Assembly (NCBI GenBank): GCA_945865375.1 | Contig: CAMBEJ010000004.1 | Coordinates: 1-64,000, forward strand | Direction of reading: 5' to 3' | Source: Akkermansia muciniphila | GTDB taxonomy: Bacteria; Verrucomicrobiota; Verrucomicrobiia; Limisphaerales; F1-80-MAGS106 | Length of the DNA: 64,000 nt | Shown here: positions 35,388-44,887 of the stretch, piece after piece | Layout: each line of letters starts with the position of its first letter | Numbering within the stretch: position 1 is the first letter of the stretch | The notes under the pieces: generated by a model | The model's input: only the letters and a program-made list of their open reading frames with translations | Databases searched by the model: none | Told to the model about the DNA's origin: nothing | Program-made: the position numbers and the translations under genes

Positions 35388-36381
35388 GCTTCGGCTTCCT
35401 CCTCAAAGCCAAAAAAGAGATGACTGGCACAACAACAACCAGCAAAAGCCCTGCCCATTGGAACCACTTCACGGGCGACGGGGCTTCCCCCGACTGCACT
35501 AGGGCTCCTTTCTGCTCCCCCTGAACTTTATGCATTAGGGCCAATTCATCATTCGAATACTTCTCTTTATTGGCATAGTACGTCAAAGAAGGCGAAACTC
35601 TTTCGTCAGTGATCAAAGCGCCGACCGGGGGATTCAAGTTCAATGAGGCGGGAAGCAAATCCTTTGCCTGCTCAAATCTAAAGGAATATTGACTCTCCGA
35701 GAGAGTTCTTCCGGATCGCCGAACAGTCAAAGTCATCGACTGTGGGAAAAACCACCCATGAAAATTAGTGATATTGCTGTAGTTGTATGTCGTGTCTCCG
35801 CTGTCATCCGAGTAGGTGAAACTTGTGAAGAGGTTTTGGGTTGAAGAAAATCTACCGTTGAGACCGATCTTCTTCTTCGGGTCCGAATAGGTGAACTCCC
35901 CTTTTTCAGAGAGATCCAATGGGACCCCTTCTACGAACCTAGTAAGATTCCACTGAAACGCCTCCGCCGCCGGATGATCCCAAGTCCCTCGGCGAAGGTT
36001 AACAAAGGCCGTCAAATGCACTTTCCCGGGAATAGCTGGTTCGACGCGGCCGTTTTTTCCAAGAACCCCAGTCCCGTAGCGCAAAATGCGATTTTCGCCG
36101 ACAAAATAAAGAGTTTGCTGCTCCGGATGCTGCGCGGAGAAACCCATCGCCGAGGCAGATTCATCTGGAAAAATGTCCACGGTCATTGTTTCAAAGGAAG
36201 CTCGAAGTCCTTGATCAAATTTTCGCTGGATATGAATCCTAGCCGGGGCGACCACTTTCATTTTCGCGATCATATCTTCCAATACGAGAGGTTCTGTATT
36301 CCCAATCTCCGAACTCGCGAACCACAGAACCACCGAAAATGAACCTACAATTATTCTAGAATATGGCTGAGGAATGCTCAC
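35380..36381 (-). CDS. Exported single-pass membrane protein, unknown function (cassette A)
   Basis: A 333-residue protein with a signal peptide (IIVGSFSVVLWFASSEIG), a beta-rich exported domain with TYNYSNITNFHGWFFPQSM and SLTYYANKEKYSNDE, and a C-terminal anchor (WAGLLLVVVVPVISFLAL) with a basic tail. No family is recognised. The plan matches the exported half of the MauE-like fusion protein in cassette B (52370-53944), which likewise ends in a single anchor. It lies about 100 bp after the small Cys protein. Confidence 0.65.
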   Translation of the reverse strand: MSIPQPYSRIIVGSFSVVLWFASSEIGNTEPLVLEDMIAKMKVVAPARIHIQRKFDQGLRASFETMTVDIFPDESASAMGFSAQHPEQQTLYFVGENRILRYGTGVLGKNGRVEPAIPGKVHLTAFVNLRRGTWDHPAAEAFQWNLTRFVEGVPLDLSEKGEFTYSDPKKKIGLNGRFSSTQNLFTSFTYSDDSGDTTYNYSNITNFHGWFFPQSMTLTVRRSGRTLSESQYSFRFEQAKDLLPASLNLNPPVGALITDERVSPSLTYYANKEKYSNDELALMHKVQGEQKGALVQSGEAPSPVKWFQWAGLLLVVVVPVISFLALRRKPKHG

Positions 36382-36433
36382 ATGAACCTTTTAAAAGTGA
36401 GTTGGATAAGCCTAATAGTTTTTATTGAACAGA

Positions 36434-36465
36434 GGCGACGCCACTCGCGAGGCAGTGGCGTCGCC
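36434..36465. terminator. Perfect 12-bp hairpin after the small secreted-protein gene
   Basis: GGCGACGCCACT at 36434-36445 and AGTGGCGTCGCC at 36454-36465 form a perfect 12-bp stem with an 8-nt loop, 13 bp after the stop of the small Cys gene. There is no T-run on the leftward strand, so it is more likely an attenuator or RNA-stabilising hairpin than an intrinsic terminator. Confidence 0.5.
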
Positions 36466-36478
36466 ATGATAGTCCTGC

Positions 36479-36832
36479 TTAAGGATTGTAGTACGTACAA
36501 GAGGTTCCCCGTTGAAACGTAGGCTGGAGGTCAGCATAAAATATGATAGCTCCCGCAGTCGGACACGGATTGGGATTAACGCCGGCCGGCCCGTCCGTAT
36601 ACTCTTTGTGCCATTCGCTGGCGGAAACAACGCAGTAATAGCCAGCCGTGCTTCCACCCTCGGTAGCGCAATAATCCAGGCTTCTTGTCCGGGTGCAGTC
36701 CCCGCTGAATACACTTCCTGTCTACCCGGACCACGTACCTGGCGTCGGGTTACCACACGTCGCCGCATTCAGGACTTGAGTTACCATTGCGAGGCCTAAC
36801 ACCGCTGACCACCTGCTCTTTCTTAGTCTCAT
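36479..36832 (-). pseudogene. Small secreted Cys-containing protein with an in-frame TAG
   Basis: The ATG at 36832 has AAGGAAA upstream and encodes a signal peptide (WSAVLGLAMVTQVLNAA) and then CGNPTPGTWSG. A TAG at 36722-36724 is codon 37. The same frame continues for 80 more codons with good coding character (FSGDCTRTRSLDYCATEGG, STAGYYCVVSASEWHKEY) to a TAA at 36479. The full product would be 117 positions with six cysteines. The stop could be a recent nonsense mutation. It occupies the same slot as the 14-Cys peptide in cassette B. Confidence 0.6.
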
Positions 36833-36851
36833 ATCAACTTTCCTTTTCCCT

Positions 36852-37917
36852 TTAGTTGTTTTTGGTTTCTCCACAGCAAGATCCTCCTTTCGGGTTTACG
36901 CTTGCGAAAACAATTGGCACGCGCCAGCGAGGAAGCTGACGAAAATCTGTCAGTAGCTCAACAAATGCCGACTCCTTCAACTCCGATGGAGGCGTCGCGA
37001 CTAATTCCACGGTTAGCCGCCATCTCTTCTCGTCAAGGGTTCGTAGATTGGCTTTAAACCACGAATGACTTTCTTTCGCCCCAAGAAGTTGAAGCTTTTG
37101 CTGAGAGACCCGTTTTAATTCGATGGAAGCAGTCTTCTTATCCCCTCTTTCAAGGACCCCCAAGTTCAGAAACTCTGGCTTGCTTTCGAAAGGAACTTCC
37201 AATTTCAACGTAATCGCGATCATCTCCTTGACTCCGTTACGGCGGTCCGTGACATGCACCTTCATGTTTGGGAAAAGGTTTTCCACGGCCTGATCGAGGT
37301 TAATGGAAAGGCTTATGCTATAGGTGGCGTCGGCTGCTTTGGAGGGCAATAGCTCGGCGGTTAAGGCATCCGTACTCGATTGCAGTTTCAGGTCCTCCTT
37401 GGACGGAATCGGATATTCCGTGGCAAAACGGAGCAATAAGTTGGTTTTATAGGGGGTTCGGTCAGTCAGCGAGAGAGTCACGAATAGACTGTGCGGAAAT
37501 ATTCTAAGGGGCTGGCTCACTCTACCGGTAATCTTAATTTTTTCCGCCCCACTGTCGGTGAAAATCGATACATAATGCTCCTGGAAACCGCTTTTCCCAG
37601 CAGTATCAAAAATAACCTTAAATGTTTGTTCCTGGTTTTCGACTAAAGTAATCGGCTTCAAATCGGCTACGGTGCAGCCACAATCTGGCGAAATCCCGGT
37701 AATGCGCACAGGCGTGCCGGAGTTATTCCTTAATTTAACTTCATTCGTAATGAGCTGACCCACGTAAAGGTTTTTTGGCAGGTCAATATCGCGTGGGAAA
37801 ACCTCGATTTGCGCATGAAGCAAATACCCCGTCCAAAGGGAGACAAAAGAAACAAAAAAAGGCGGAATATTGATGTCCTAACCACTTCAGGTTTCTTTTA
37901 CCGAAGGGCGATTCCAT
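36852..37917 (-). CDS. DUF1573 protein, exported, with a probable frameshift in the signal peptide (cassette A)
   Basis: The body (ORF 36852-37823, 323 aa) carries a DUF1573 Ig-like fold near its start: NLYVGQLITNEVKLRN, then GISPDCGCTVADLKPITL, and ends SCCGETKNN. In this frame the sequence before the first usable start (TTG 37823) reads PFFVSFVSLWTGYLLHAQ, a signal-peptide core, but no ATG precedes it. An ATG at 37917 in the adjacent frame gives MESPFGKRNLKWLGHQYSAF and joins by a 1-nt shift in a run of seven T (about 37854-37860). Together they form a normal signal peptide. Most likely exported. Confidence 0.75.
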
Positions 37918-38184
37918 TTCCCATAGACATCCCCTGTCCCCTGAGATTTTTAAGATATCTGAGCTCTGTGGCAGAATCTGCGGGTCAAAATGGCGCTTTT
38001 CAGCAGCAGTCAGGCGAGCGATCTGTGGCTCGACCGACTTGGTCGCCAATCGGCAACTGACTTTCCAGTTTTTGTCCTTTTAACGGTTCTACCGAAATAT
38101 GTCAACTGGATTTCCAAATCAGCAGCGATTCAATTCTCATTATGGCCAAATTCTCACTCTCAGGTTACTTTGCGGTCACACACC

Positions 38185-39016
38185 CATTTTCGTAATCCAG
38201 AAACCGCTCAATGGAGCGCGATTCCGTGGGACATCGATCTCACCTGGGGGGATCACATGTACGGGGGCGGCAACGAACCGTTCCAGTCCCCGGTCCTTTC
38301 GCGGCCAGCGTTCAGGTGGGATTATCACCCTATTATGATTTCCCGGCACGTGATGCTTGAGAAAGCGGGCCAAGGACTTTTCTACCAGGGCACCCGATCC
38401 GGAGACTTCAACCTAAAAAGAGCAGTTGAGGGTCTCGAATTCTCGCAACTCATTCCATTTGCAATTTGTTGTACAAATCCATGTTGCAACCAAGAAGGTG
38501 AACCACGGAGCAGTTGGATTCCATATCAGTTCAGGCACTTACAAAAAGGAATGACTCTCAACTGCTTTTTTTAGGTTCAACGGTATGGTTCGCCAGAACG
38601 ATTATGTCAAACGCCGCGCCTCGTTTATCGACAGCTCTCTTCTATCCGATACGTTGATCCCGGCAACGCCATCGATAACCTACACTGGAGGCCAAGGGTA
38701 TCCCGCCAACGCCCTTTCTTTTTCGTCCTCCGCGTTCTCAGGGGCCGGCAGGTTCGCCGCCGTGAAATGGCGGTTGGGCGAAATCGATCCGCCTCGGGGT
38801 TTGCAGGCCAAAGCCGCAGGGCCAGGGCACTATGAGATCAAGGCATTGTGGGAAACAGGGGAATTGTCCGAGTTCAAAGAATCCGTCGTTGTCCCGGCGG
38901 AATCCGTGAAGCCCGGGCACCTTTATCGAGTGCGGGTGAGCCTGAAGGATGATTCAGGAAAATGGAGCCATTGGTCGCCGCCGGTCCAGTTCATTGCCGC
39001 CCCGGCGAACAATTAG
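38185..39016 (+). pseudogene. C-terminal part of a CotH-kinase/lamin-tail-type protein, interrupted by a MITE
   Basis: The frame begins mid-domain with ETAQWSAIPWDIDLTWGDHM and YGGGNEPF, the metal-binding region of CotH-type kinases, runs to GTRSGDFN, is interrupted by a 164-bp MITE, and resumes with GMVRQNDYVKRRASFID. The end, YRVRVSLKDDSGKWSHWSPP, is the usual C-terminus of these proteins. Removing the MITE and one TTCAA copy restores an open frame from DFN to GMVRQ. The N-terminal part is at 30841-31300. The stop overlaps the convergent hemL stop by 4 bp. Confidence 0.75.
38412..38575. mobile_element. MITE copy A, 164 bp, with TTCAA target duplication
   Basis: The element starts CCTAAAAAGAGCAGTTGAG and ends CTCAACTGCTTTTTTTAGG, 19-bp inverted ends with one mismatch. 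It is flanked by TTCAA at 38407-38411 and 38576-38580, a perfect 5-bp target duplication. It has no coding capacity. The second copy (56685-56848) differs at two positions. CC-starting ends with 4-5 bp duplications fit IS1380-type transposases (ISEcp1 has ends starting CCTAGA), but no such transposase is in the window. Confidence 0.93.
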
Positions 39017-40302
39017 GCGGCAGCCTTCATGGCTTCGGCGGCTGCGGACACGGTTTTTTCGATGTCCTGCATGGTGTGCGCGGCGGAAATAAAACCGGCT
39101 TCGAACTGAGACGGCGCGAGATAGATACCCCGTTCCAACATTCCGTGGAAATAGCGAGCGAACCGCTGGCGATCGCTGCGCATCGCGTCACTGACATTCC
39201 AGACTGGAGTCTCGGTAAAGTAGCCGCAAAACATGGAGCCCGCGCGTTGAAACTGAACCGGTACGCCAGCTGATTTGGCGGCGTCGCGCATGCCCGCTTC
39301 CAAGGCAGCGCCCAACTCTTCGAGATGCTGGTAGACTTCCCCTGATGCCAATTCTTCCAAAGCGGCGATGCCTGCAGCCATAGCCAGAGGGTTGCCACTC
39401 AACGTTCCGGCCTGATAGACCGGGCCAATGGGCGCAAGGCAATCCATGATCTCAGCACGACCTCCAAAAGCGCCCACGGGCAACCCACCGCCAATGATCT
39501 TTCCGAAACAACTCAGATCAGGCGTGATATGATAAATCTGCTGAGCGCCGCCACGGGCGAGGCGAAACCCCGTCATCACTTCGTCAAAAATCAGCAACGC
39601 GCGATTCTCGGCGGTCATCCGCCGGAGAAAGTCCAGGTAACCCGGTTTTGGAAGATACAACCCTGCGTTGCCCGGAACAGGCTCCAGAATGATCCCTGCA
39701 ATCTGATCGGGATTGGCCTCAAAAGCAGCCCGCACAGCCGCCTCGTCATTAAAGGGCAGAACGATCGTGTGTTGCGTGAAGGCGGCCGGGACTCCCGCGC
39801 TGTCAGGATAACCCAATGTCAAGGCGCCAGAGCCCGCCTTCACCAACAACGAGTCCGAATGCCCATGATAACATCCATCGAACTTGATGATCTTGTCGCG
39901 TCCGGTGAACCCCCGCGCAAGGCGGACCGCAGACATCGTCGCTTCGGTTCCGGAGTTGCAAAATCTGATTTTCTGAATGCTCGGCACGGATTCCAGAACC
40001 CACTTCGCGAGACGCATCTCCAGCGGATTCGGGGTTCCGAAACTGGTGCCTCTCCCCGCCGCTTCCTGGACGGCCCGGATGATCTTCGGAAACGCATGCC
40101 CCAAAATGGCTGGCCCCCAGGTGCCCACGTAATCGATGTAGACATTCCCGTCGACATCCTCCAACCGGGCGCCAAACGCGCGTGCGGTAAAAAAAGGTTG
40201 CCCCCCAACCGCCCGGAAAGCGCGCACAGGTGAATTCACACCGCCGGGAATGCAACGCAGGGCTTCGGCAAACAACAGCTCGGATTGTGTCCGTGACATC
40301 AT
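39013..40302 (-). CDS. hemL: Glutamate-1-semialdehyde 2,1-aminomutase
   Basis: A 429-residue PLP enzyme of the C5 haem pathway, converting glutamate-1-semialdehyde to 5-aminolevulinate. It has [67 protein letters not shown], and [15 protein letters not shown] with the Schiff-base Lys; [12 protein letters not shown] follows as usual. Full length; the ATG doublet at 40302 leaves the start uncertain by one codon. Confidence 0.96.
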   Translation of the reverse strand: MMSRTQSELLFAEALRCIPGGVNSPVRAFRAVGGQPFFTARAFGARLEDVDGNVYIDYVGTWGPAILGHAFPKIIRAVQEAAGRGTSFGTPNPLEMRLAKWVLESVPSIQKIRFCNSGTEATMSAVRLARGFTGRDKIIKFDGCYHGHSDSLLVKAGSGALTLGYPDSAGVPAAFTQHTIVLPFNDEAAVRAAFEANPDQIAGIILEPVPGNAGLYLPKPGYLDFLRRMTAENRALLIFDEVMTGFRLARGGAQQIYHITPDLSCFGKIIGGGLPVGAFGGRAEIMDCLAPIGPVYQAGTLSGNPLAMAAGIAALEELASGEVYQHLEELGAALEAGMRDAAKSAGVPVQFQRAGSMFCGYFTETPVWNVSDAMRSDRQRFARYFHGMLERGIYLAPSQFEAGFISAAHTMQDIEKTVSAAAEAMKAAA

Positions 40303-40306
40303 AAAA

Positions 40307-42055
40307 TCAATGCCCGTGCTGATGCTCCTGAATGTACTCCTGTTTCAAACCCAATTCCTCGGGGGCATGGAGCACGAGCATCTTCATACGAATGTCCGTT
40401 GGAATTTCACGGGCGGTCAATTTGGAAACCAGCACCATCAAGAAAATAGCCAGAGGCACAGCCCAAATCGCGGGCTGCTCGCCCAGGATTCTCAGCAGCG
40501 GATGGGCGATCCAGAAGCTGGCCAGAGGCACCCATCCAAGATCGCTAAAACTGGTCATCGAAATTGCGAGCACTGCAGTGACACCCCCGCCCAACATGCC
40601 CGATGCAGCCCCCTTCATGGTCATTCCGGGCCACCAAGCGCTCAGGAACAGGAAAGGAAAATAACTCGCGGCGGCAATCGCAAAGGCCTGTCCCACCATG
40701 AAGTTGATCTGAAACTGCTCCACCTGCATCCCGAGGAACACCGCCACAGCTCCCACGCCCACTGCCGCAAACCGAAACATGCGCATCCGCTCCGCAGCGG
40801 TGGCCTTCGGACGTAGCATGCGACCATAGACGTCGTGGGCCAATGCGCCGGTCATCGAGACCAACAGCCCACTGAAGGTGCTCATGAATGCCGCGAACGC
40901 ACCCGCACATGTGATCCCACTCATCACCGACCCCAACCCAGGCATGCGCTCGTTGAGTAATCGAGGCAACTCCAGAACCACTTTGTCGGTGCCTTTGGAT
41001 CCAACACCCTCATAAAGGTCGGGCATGAGGTTCCTCCCCATCACGCCGAAAACAGGAGGGAACACGTAAAACACACCGATCAAAATCATCACCCACATGG
41101 TCGTCCGCTTTGCCGCAACACCATCGGGATTAGTGTAGAACCGCACCAAGATATGCGGCAACCCGGCAGTGCCGCAAACCAGGGCAACAATCAACGAATA
41201 GGTATAGAGCAGTGAGTAAGGCCTCGGATCAACCACCTTGGCCGCCTTGGCCGCCTTGGTGGTCAGCGGGCCAAACGGGTTCATCCACGAAGCGTCCGGT
41301 GGTGCCTTGGCCGGAAGCGCACGCCGCAAGGTCTCCCCCGCAGGCTGCGGTAAATCCGATGGAGTCTCGGACCGCACGACAGCTTTGCTTGCTTGAATCT
41401 CCGCCGCCACCGCCGCGTTGCCGCCGAGCTGTTTGCCGTAGGAACCATAAACCGCCATCAAAACAAAAACCGGGGCGGCAATCGCAAACATTTTGATCCA
41501 ATATTGAACCGCTTGGATCAGCGTAATCCCTTTCATGCCACCCAGAGCCACATTCAACGTGATCACTGCACCCACCAACACGACCCCTGCCCAATACGGC
41601 AGACCCGGAAAAATATAAGCTAGGGTCGTCCCGGCCCCTTTCATCTGCGGCATTGTATAAACAAATCCAATACACAAAACGAACACGACAGCAATTTTCC
41701 TGAATAGTGGAGAGTCGAAGCGGCCTTCGGCGAAGTCCGGGATCGTATAGGCCCCAAAGCGCCTCAAGGGGCCCGCGATAAAGAGCAACAAGAATAGATA
41801 ACCGCAGGCGTAACACACGGGATACCAGAGCGCGTCGTATCCTGAGCTCATGACCATGCCCGCCACACCCATGAAGGAAGCCGCCGACAGATACTCGCCG
41901 GAAATCGCCGAAGCGTTCCAACCGACCGAGACGGAACGGCCTGCCACAAAAAAATCACCCGCCGTCTTGGATGCCCGAGCCGATCTAAAACCCATCCAGA
42001 TGGTGGCGATCACCGTCACCGCGCTAAATCCAAAAATCCATGGGTCCGTGTTCAT
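40307..42055 (-). CDS. Sodium:solute symporter, acetate/cation symporter (ActP) type
   Basis: From ATG 42055 ([20 protein letters not shown]) the protein is 582 aa with about 13 membrane helices of the SSS family. Motifs include [37 protein letters not shown] and [16 protein letters not shown]. The DUF485 partner gene lies just upstream on the same strand, the arrangement of yjcH-actP acetate permeases. A loop around residues 280-290 ([10 protein letters not shown]) derives from a short TTGGCCGCC repeat. The C-terminus HQHGH is a small histidine cluster. Confidence 0.9.
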   Translation of the reverse strand: MNTDPWIFGFSAVTVIATIWMGFRSARASKTAGDFFVAGRSVSVGWNASAISGEYLSAASFMGVAGMVMSSGYDALWYPVCYACGYLFLLLFIAGPLRRFGAYTIPDFAEGRFDSPLFRKIAVVFVLCIGFVYTMPQMKGAGTTLAYIFPGLPYWAGVVLVGAVITLNVALGGMKGITLIQAVQYWIKMFAIAAPVFVLMAVYGSYGKQLGGNAAVAAEIQASKAVVRSETPSDLPQPAGETLRRALPAKAPPDASWMNPFGPLTTKAAKAAKVVDPRPYSLLYTYSLIVALVCGTAGLPHILVRFYTNPDGVAAKRTTMWVMILIGVFYVFPPVFGVMGRNLMPDLYEGVGSKGTDKVVLELPRLLNERMPGLGSVMSGITCAGAFAAFMSTFSGLLVSMTGALAHDVYGRMLRPKATAAERMRMFRFAAVGVGAVAVFLGMQVEQFQINFMVGQAFAIAAASYFPFLFLSAWWPGMTMKGAASGMLGGGVTAVLAISMTSFSDLGWVPLASFWIAHPLLRILGEQPAIWAVPLAIFLMVLVSKLTAREIPTDIRMKMLVLHAPEELGLKQEYIQEHQHGH

Positions 42056-42198
42056 AACGGAGAACAATTCGTAGGAGGAACTACGGATGAGCACCGATGC
42101 ACGCGGATGGGGTTTGAGGGGAGGAGGTCTCCTGGCTTATCTGTGTTCATCCGCGATTATCTAAGGTTGAGGTGTTTCAGGTTTCGGAAAAATGCGGA

Positions 42199-42546
42199 TT
42201 ACGGCTGTTTCGTTTCACGCGACTCACAAAGCGCCTTCTCGGCGGCAAGCCCATCGACGACCTCCTCCTGTTCCAGGGCGATGGATCGTCTGATGAACAC
42301 CCAGGCAATGGCCCAGACGAAAGGAAAAAATAAAACCCCCAAAACGAGCCAGGACAGAGTAAACCCCCCGACGCGTCGCGCCATCAGCTCCGGCGCAAAG
42401 TAATTCAGCAGAGGCAAACCCAGAAGCACGAGCAGGAACGTCAGCGCGCAGGAAACTGACAACCTGAGCTGGCGGCGCATCAAGCGCTTCAAAAAAGCTT
42501 CGCTGTGGATGCCGCTCGTGATCGGCAGGGGGGTGTCTTTATTCAA
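42199..42546 (-). CDS. DUF485 membrane protein (YjcH-like)
   Basis: A 115-residue protein with two hydrophobic segments (LSVSCALTFLLVLLGLPLL and LSWLVLGVLFFPFVWAIAW) followed by a charged tail, as in DUF485 proteins. These are encoded directly upstream of ActP-type symporters and are thought to be accessory subunits. 143 bp separate it from the symporter ATG. Confidence 0.85.
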   Translation of the reverse strand: MNKDTPLPITSGIHSEAFLKRLMRRQLRLSVSCALTFLLVLLGLPLLNYFAPELMARRVGGFTLSWLVLGVLFFPFVWAIAWVFIRRSIALEQEEVVDGLAAEKALCESRETKQP

Positions 42547-42560
42547 AGTGGCCTTTGTGT

Positions 42561-43685
42561 TTATTTCGAGCCCTTCGCAATCCGTGCATCTCGAAAAATC
42601 CGCCAGGTGTCCACCCGGTTGTTGGAAGATTCATGCAAGGCTCGCACTTCAAACCCGCCGTCCTTCAACGAGATCACAGGCTTCGAGCTGAACGGGCCGC
42701 TTGCTGCGGGCACCCACCCCAGTTCCTGAAGAGAGTCGGTATACCGTCCCTCCGAACTCTGGAAATGACGCTCTCGATAGTAGATTTCATGAAGCACATC
42801 CTTCACTTCAAAAGCGGGATCGCCTTTGAAAACTCCCTGTCCTGGACGCTGCTTTGAAAACCGGACCATGCCCCAGCGCTCCGGCCGGTGCATATCGATG
42901 ATGCCCTGGGGGGACCACACCCAATTCGCTTCCTTTTGGCCTGGTGGCTTCACATATTTGCCCTGAACCACCTGGATCAACCATTCCACGCGCGAAAAGG
43001 ATACACGCCACAAGTCCATATCGGCAGGCGGACATGCCGCGTCCGTTTTTTGTTTGAGCGCAGCCCACGGAAAAGCAATTTCCAGCGACCACCCGCGATC
43101 CTCGTCCCTGGGATCGTTCAACGTTCCGTCCACAAACACCGCCGACTTCGTCCCGGTTAACTCAAACTCGTTCCGCGCAGGCCCACCGTCTTTATAGGCT
43201 TTCTCCAGGAGCAAATCCCAGGTGGTGTTCAGGGCGTTCAACTCGAACTCGTAATAGTTGTGGTTGTCACCGTCAGGCTCGATGAAGACTTCAAAATCGT
43301 TGTCCCGAAAGATAACCGAGTCATGCTCGGTCAACGTCCCCCACACGTGCGGTTCCTGAAGCTCGGCGCCGATATAGAGATAATCCTTGTCCCAAACGAT
43401 CTTGGCGCGCGTGCGGAAATGAGGCCGCAGTTTCGCGTCGCCCTCAATGTCGGTGAAATCCTCGGTCCAGGGCGCGGATGCCCAGCCCGAATCGTCCAGT
43501 TTACCGTCGATCCGCAGCGGCTCCTTGATCTGTCCAGCGACGTAGCCTTTTGGCTTCATCGCCTTCAAACGCATCCAGTCTTCGAGCTGGGACGCACCAA
43601 AGGCTGGGCACGCACCCAAAAACCCGCCGAACATCAACGCTGCGATCGATCGCGCCAACCAACGTTTCCAGAGCCGTTTCATCAT
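42561..43685 (-). CDS. Secreted CBM9-like (carbohydrate-binding family 9-like) protein
   Basis: The start MMKRLWKRWLARSIAALMFGG (ATG 43685) opens a signal peptide ending in GACPAFGA. The mature part has PLRIDGKLDDSGWASAPWTE, YLYIGAELQEPHVWG, DSVIFRDNDFEVFIEPDGD and NYYEFELNALNTTWDLLLEK, the signature of CBM9-like proteins common in polysaccharide-degrading bacteria. Residues after about 290 (LQELGWVP) form a smaller extension. It probably binds or senses a sugar outside the cell. Confidence 0.85.
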   Translation of the reverse strand: MMKRLWKRWLARSIAALMFGGFLGACPAFGASQLEDWMRLKAMKPKGYVAGQIKEPLRIDGKLDDSGWASAPWTEDFTDIEGDAKLRPHFRTRAKIVWDKDYLYIGAELQEPHVWGTLTEHDSVIFRDNDFEVFIEPDGDNHNYYEFELNALNTTWDLLLEKAYKDGGPARNEFELTGTKSAVFVDGTLNDPRDEDRGWSLEIAFPWAALKQKTDAACPPADMDLWRVSFSRVEWLIQVVQGKYVKPPGQKEANWVWSPQGIIDMHRPERWGMVRFSKQRPGQGVFKGDPAFEVKDVLHEIYYRERHFQSSEGRYTDSLQELGWVPAASGPFSSKPVISLKDGGFEVRALHESSNNRVDTWRIFRDARIAKGSK

Positions 43686-43930
43686 GAGATACAGCCTGGA
43701 ACTCTGGCGGTGGTCCGATGAAAACACAACCGTACACTTCGAGACGCGCGATTATTCCCGGAAACAGCCCCAAGCTCCAGCCCCAATCGCCCTTTCTTGT
43801 GAGGGTTGCCCTTATTCCCCATCGGCTTGGAGCCGCTTTTTCTTGTCACAACGCCCCCAAACTGCCACAGTCGGTCAGGCTGTGAAAAAGTAAATTCCTA
43901 TCCGTTTCACCGGGCCACCGTCGGCGGGGC

Positions 43931-44070
43931 ATGAACTCTTCCCCTTCTTCGAATGTGACGGCTAGGCCGTTGACTTTGCTGTCCGTCGTCATTCCGACCC
44001 GGAACGAAGCTGGCTGCAATCGCTTCTACGGTCGAGCACTTGCATCTGGAGTCAGAGACCACCGGCAAAG
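43931..44070 (+). pseudogene. N-terminal fragment of a family 2 glycosyltransferase, frameshifted
   Basis: ATG 43931 gives SPSSNVTARPLTLLSVVIPT and then RNEAGC, a GT2 opening. A 1-nt shift near 44008 then continues as IASTVEHLHLE, the expected next helix, before the sequence dissolves. Only about 45 residues of a ~300-residue enzyme remain. Confidence 0.55.
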
Positions 44071-44887
44071 CCGGGGGCTACCACGATTTAAGTCACCAAG
44101 GAGGTGGAATGTGGGCAGGTCTCAGGGCGTGGGCTCTGAGATCCTGCCCCGTGGGCCTGTTGCGATGATCAATCTGACTCATGAACAGATCCCGTTGTGC
44201 GAGCCCCAATGAGGGTTTTGTAGCTGAGATTGTTTTTGCGGTGCAAGATGGCCTTCTTGAGTGCCTGCTCGCAGAGATTATGCCGCCTCCAAACTTATGC
44301 CGCACGGACAAGCTGGAGGCGGATATTTCGGTCATTCCGAAGCTCATTGAGGATCAACGCGCGGCATAAACGCGCGGCATAATTAGAGCCTGTCCCAAAA
44401 AACCCTGAATTTGGGACAGGCTCTATTTAGCGATCAAGACCTCAACTTCTGATCCGCCAACAGAACCGTCCTGGCTCCCCCGAGTCCACGGCGGTTCTGC
44501 CTTCCTTCCACGAAAGACCATGACTCTCAAACACCCGTTGCCACGGACTAATTTGGCTCCGTCCCTACGGCAACACCAATGCTCGCCACACGATTGCGAA
44601 AGCGTGGCGACCTATTGGGGGCGCTGCGCGGGGCCTTCTGATAGACTTTTTCGGTTTCAATTTTCAAACTTTTTTTGCCGCATTCCCCCTATCGACAACA
44701 CCACGGTTCACAACGCGTTGCGCCACGTCGCATTGCCACTTTGGCTGCACCGGAACCCCCCGGGGTCAATCCCCATCCGAGGTCACAAATGAGACCATGT
44801 CCACAACTGAGCGAGGCACGCTGCAGCGTGTGCCTGACCGGTTTCAATTAACCGGCGCATAACACCGATCGCTGCCGAGGCCTTGGG
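44071..44887. other. Non-coding stretch with a strong hairpin
   Basis: About 800 bp between the GT2 remnant and cassette B. It holds a GCGCGGCATAA direct repeat near 44357-44382 and the 16-bp-stem hairpin annotated separately. A 62-codon frame (44181-44369) with EIVFAVQDGLLECLLAEIM has no family match and may be a remnant. Confidence 0.5.
44384..44425. terminator. 16-bp perfect hairpin
   Basis: AGAGCCTGTCCCAAA at 44385-44399 pairs perfectly with TTTGGGACAGGCTCT at 44410-44424, plus one flanking T-A pair, around a 10-nt loop. It is not followed by a T-run of more than three. It may be a bidirectional transcription barrier or the relic ends of an insertion element; GAGCCTGTCCC-type ends are seen on some IS elements. 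Confidence 0.55.

Noticed and set aside
36412-36768. A 118-codon leftward frame over the small Cys gene
   Set aside because: It is out of frame with the signal peptide and cysteine pattern; the correct frame is 36479-36832 with an internal TAG.
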